From Phytophthora quininea (Eukaryota; Oomycota; Peronosporomycetes; Peronosporales; Peronosporaceae), in the NCBI GenBank assembly GCA_011947345.1, contig JAAVTG010000468.1:1-44386 (forward strand): DNA of 44,386 nucleotides. Reading direction: 5' to 3'. Shown piece after piece: positions 42,890-44,386 of this stretch. The translations under genes were made by a program, and so were the position numbers. The notes beneath the pieces are model-generated. The model was not told the DNA's origin. It did no database searches and saw only the letters and a list, made by a program, of their open reading frames with translations. Each line of letters starts with the position of its first letter. Within the stretch, counting starts at the first letter, position 1.

Positions 42890-44097
42890 GTACGCTTGTG
42901 AAGAGTATGAGTAGGTGTAGCATATGAGTGTGTAGAGTGGGAATGTATGCAGAGAATGCGTGTTATTGTGTATGGATGTGTTCGTGTTGGCGTGTTCGTA
43001 GTATATGGTTTGAGTAAAATGAACGTGTAAATAGTATGATTTGGTGATAGGTACATGAGAAAGATAGAGTTGGAGTGAAAGAAAAAGAAAAGAATGATAA
43101 TAGTTGATTATAATAAGATGGGTTGGGATTAATAGGAAAGGTGATTTGAATGATTTGATAGAGTTAGTTGGTAATGTGGAAAAATGAGAAGAAGAAGAAG
43201 TATGTGGAGAGTGTGGATAGTATATAATAGTGTAAGAGTGTATGTAAGTGTAAGTGTATGAGGTGTGTAAGAGTAGATATGTGGATATTGTATAGAGAAG
43301 AATGAGTATGTGAAATAGGAATGTGTAAAGAAGGAGTATGTAGAGAATAAATGGGTGTAGTGTAAAGTGTGAGTGTGTAAGATAAGAGTGTGTGAGAAGA
43401 GAAAAAATGGAGTTGAGGAAGGAATAGAGAAAATGTGAGTAATAGAGAATTGAAGAAAAATGATGGATGTTTGTGTGTTTGTGTTTATGTAGAGAATGGG
43501 TGGATGTTTGTGTGTATGAGTGTATGTAGAGAATGGGTGGATGTTTGTGGTGAATAGAAGTGTATGTGGAGTGTAAGTGTAAGTATGAGTGAGTGTAAGT
43601 ATGTGTGAGTGTAAATAGAGAGTAAGTGTAAAAAGTGTGATTGTGAATAGAATGTGATTGTTGTAGAGTATAAGTGTGTGTAAAGTATGAGTATGTGAGA
43701 GTGTGAGGATGTGTAGAGTATGAGTGTGAGTGTGAGTGTATGTGAGAGTGTGAAGATGTGTATGTGTAGAGTGAGTGTGTGTGGAGTGTGAGTGTTGTAG
43801 AGTGTAAGTGTATGTAGAGTGTGAGTGTGTGTAGAGTATAAGTGTGTGTAAAGTATGAGTATGTAAGAGTGTGAGAATGTGTATGTGAGAGGGTGAGTGT
43901 GTGTAGAGTGTGAGTGTATGTAGAGTGTGAGTGTGTGTAGAGTGTGAGTGTGTGTAGAGTGTGAGTGTGTGTAGAGTATGGAGTGTGAGTAGAGTATGAG
44001 TGTTGTAGAGTGTGAGTGTTGTAGAGTGTGAGTGTTGTAGAGTGTGAGTGTTGTAGAGTTTGAGTGTGTGAGTGTGTAGGGTGTATGGTGTAGGGTG
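42890..44097 (+). repeat. GT-rich degenerate minisatellite next to the telomere
   Basis: The same GAGTGTGTGTAGAGTGT-type words as the inner copy. The last units (GTGTTGTAGAGTGTGA) pass into TGTAGGG-like sequence at about 44075-44097 and then the perfect telomere repeat. Confidence 0.88.
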
Positions 44098-44386
44098 TTT
44101 AGGGTTTAGGGTTTAGGGTTTAGGGTTTAGGGTTTAGGGTTTAGGGTTTAGGGTTTAGGGTTTAGGGTTTAGGGTTTAGGGTTTAGGGTTTAGGGTTTAG
44201 GGTTTAGGGTTTAGGGTTTAGGGTTTAGGGTTTAGGGTTTAGGGTTTAGGGTTTAGGGTTTAGGGTTTAGGGTTTAGGGTTTAGGGTTTAGGGTTTAGGG
44301 TTTAGGGTTTAGGGTTTAGGGTTTAGGGTTTAGGGTTTAGGGTTTAGGGTTTAGGGTTTAGGGTTTAGGGTTTAGGGTTTAGGGTT
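44098..44386 (+). repeat. Telomere: 41 perfect TTTAGGG units
   Basis: 289 bases of uninterrupted TTTAGGG (41 units plus TT) run to the last base. The G-rich strand reads 5'->3' toward the end, as expected for a right chromosome end. TTTAGGG is the repeat known from oomycetes and plants. The array stops at the window edge, so its true length is unknown. Confidence 0.97.

Larger units (their letters stand above)
41791..44097 (+). repeat. Subtelomeric repeat block, outer copy
   Basis: Repeats the layout of 37577-40716 at high identity by eye, but with four satellite units instead of six and a shorter GT-rich tract (about 1.2-1.5 kb). Its end grades into the telomere array through TAGGGTGTATGGTGTAGGG. 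Confidence 0.88.

Noticed and set aside
1..44386. tRNA or rRNA genes
   Set aside because: No cloverleaf with conserved TTCRA arm or rRNA-like segment was recognised by eye; a covariance-model scan was not possible.

Overview
The window is the right end of a chromosome from an oomycete, most likely Phytophthora or a close relative. Three things support this: a terminal TTTAGGG array reading out to the last base, a gene for a secreted PAN/Apple plus CBM1 protein of the CBEL type, and a cluster of START-like plus FYVE-like zinc-finger proteins typical of oomycete genomes. Short GT-AG introns (57-80 nt) in the transposase genes are also consistent. Genus and species cannot be read from this sequence alone.

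Layout. (1) 1-7.2 kb and 11.2-12.3 kb hold five paralogous START/FYVE-like genes in mixed orientation. Two look intact (1700-3019 and 11151-12272). Two carry a single apparent indel, and one (5279-7212) is broken in at least four places. (2) 7.5-20.2 kb is an inverted duplication. A 946-bp unit lies at 7471-8416 and again, reversed, at 13858-20244. The second copy has been opened by two different piggyBac elements (13897-16201 and 16273-19025) and a solo LTR (19844-20213). Removing these with one copy of each target duplication gives exactly 946 bp again. Between the arms lie a LINE 3' fragment, a Fanzor/TnpB-like C-terminal remnant, START gene 5 and the CBEL-like gene. (3) 20.3-34.3 kb is a transposon graveyard: two pogo/DDE_1 transposases, a MULE with a FLYWCH-type finger, two relics of an HxD...H (2OG-Fe(II) oxygenase-like) protein with a C-terminal zinc finger, and a third piggyBac. 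(4) 34.3-37.6 kb is mostly AT-rich and gene-poor. (5) 37.6-44.1 kb is subtelomeric: a block present twice, about 4.2 kb apart, each with a ~129-bp satellite (six units, then four) followed by a GT-rich minisatellite. It ends in 41 perfect TTTAGGG units. A decayed interstitial stretch of the same satellite lies at 27.35-27.76 kb.

The only likely functional host genes are START/FYVE-like genes 2 and 5 and the CBEL-like gene, possibly with START genes 1 and 3 if their single indels are sequence errors. Several of the frameshifts fall in homopolymers, so base-level assembly error must be separated from real gene decay. Many open frames in the window are antisense shadows or low-complexity artefacts and are not listed.
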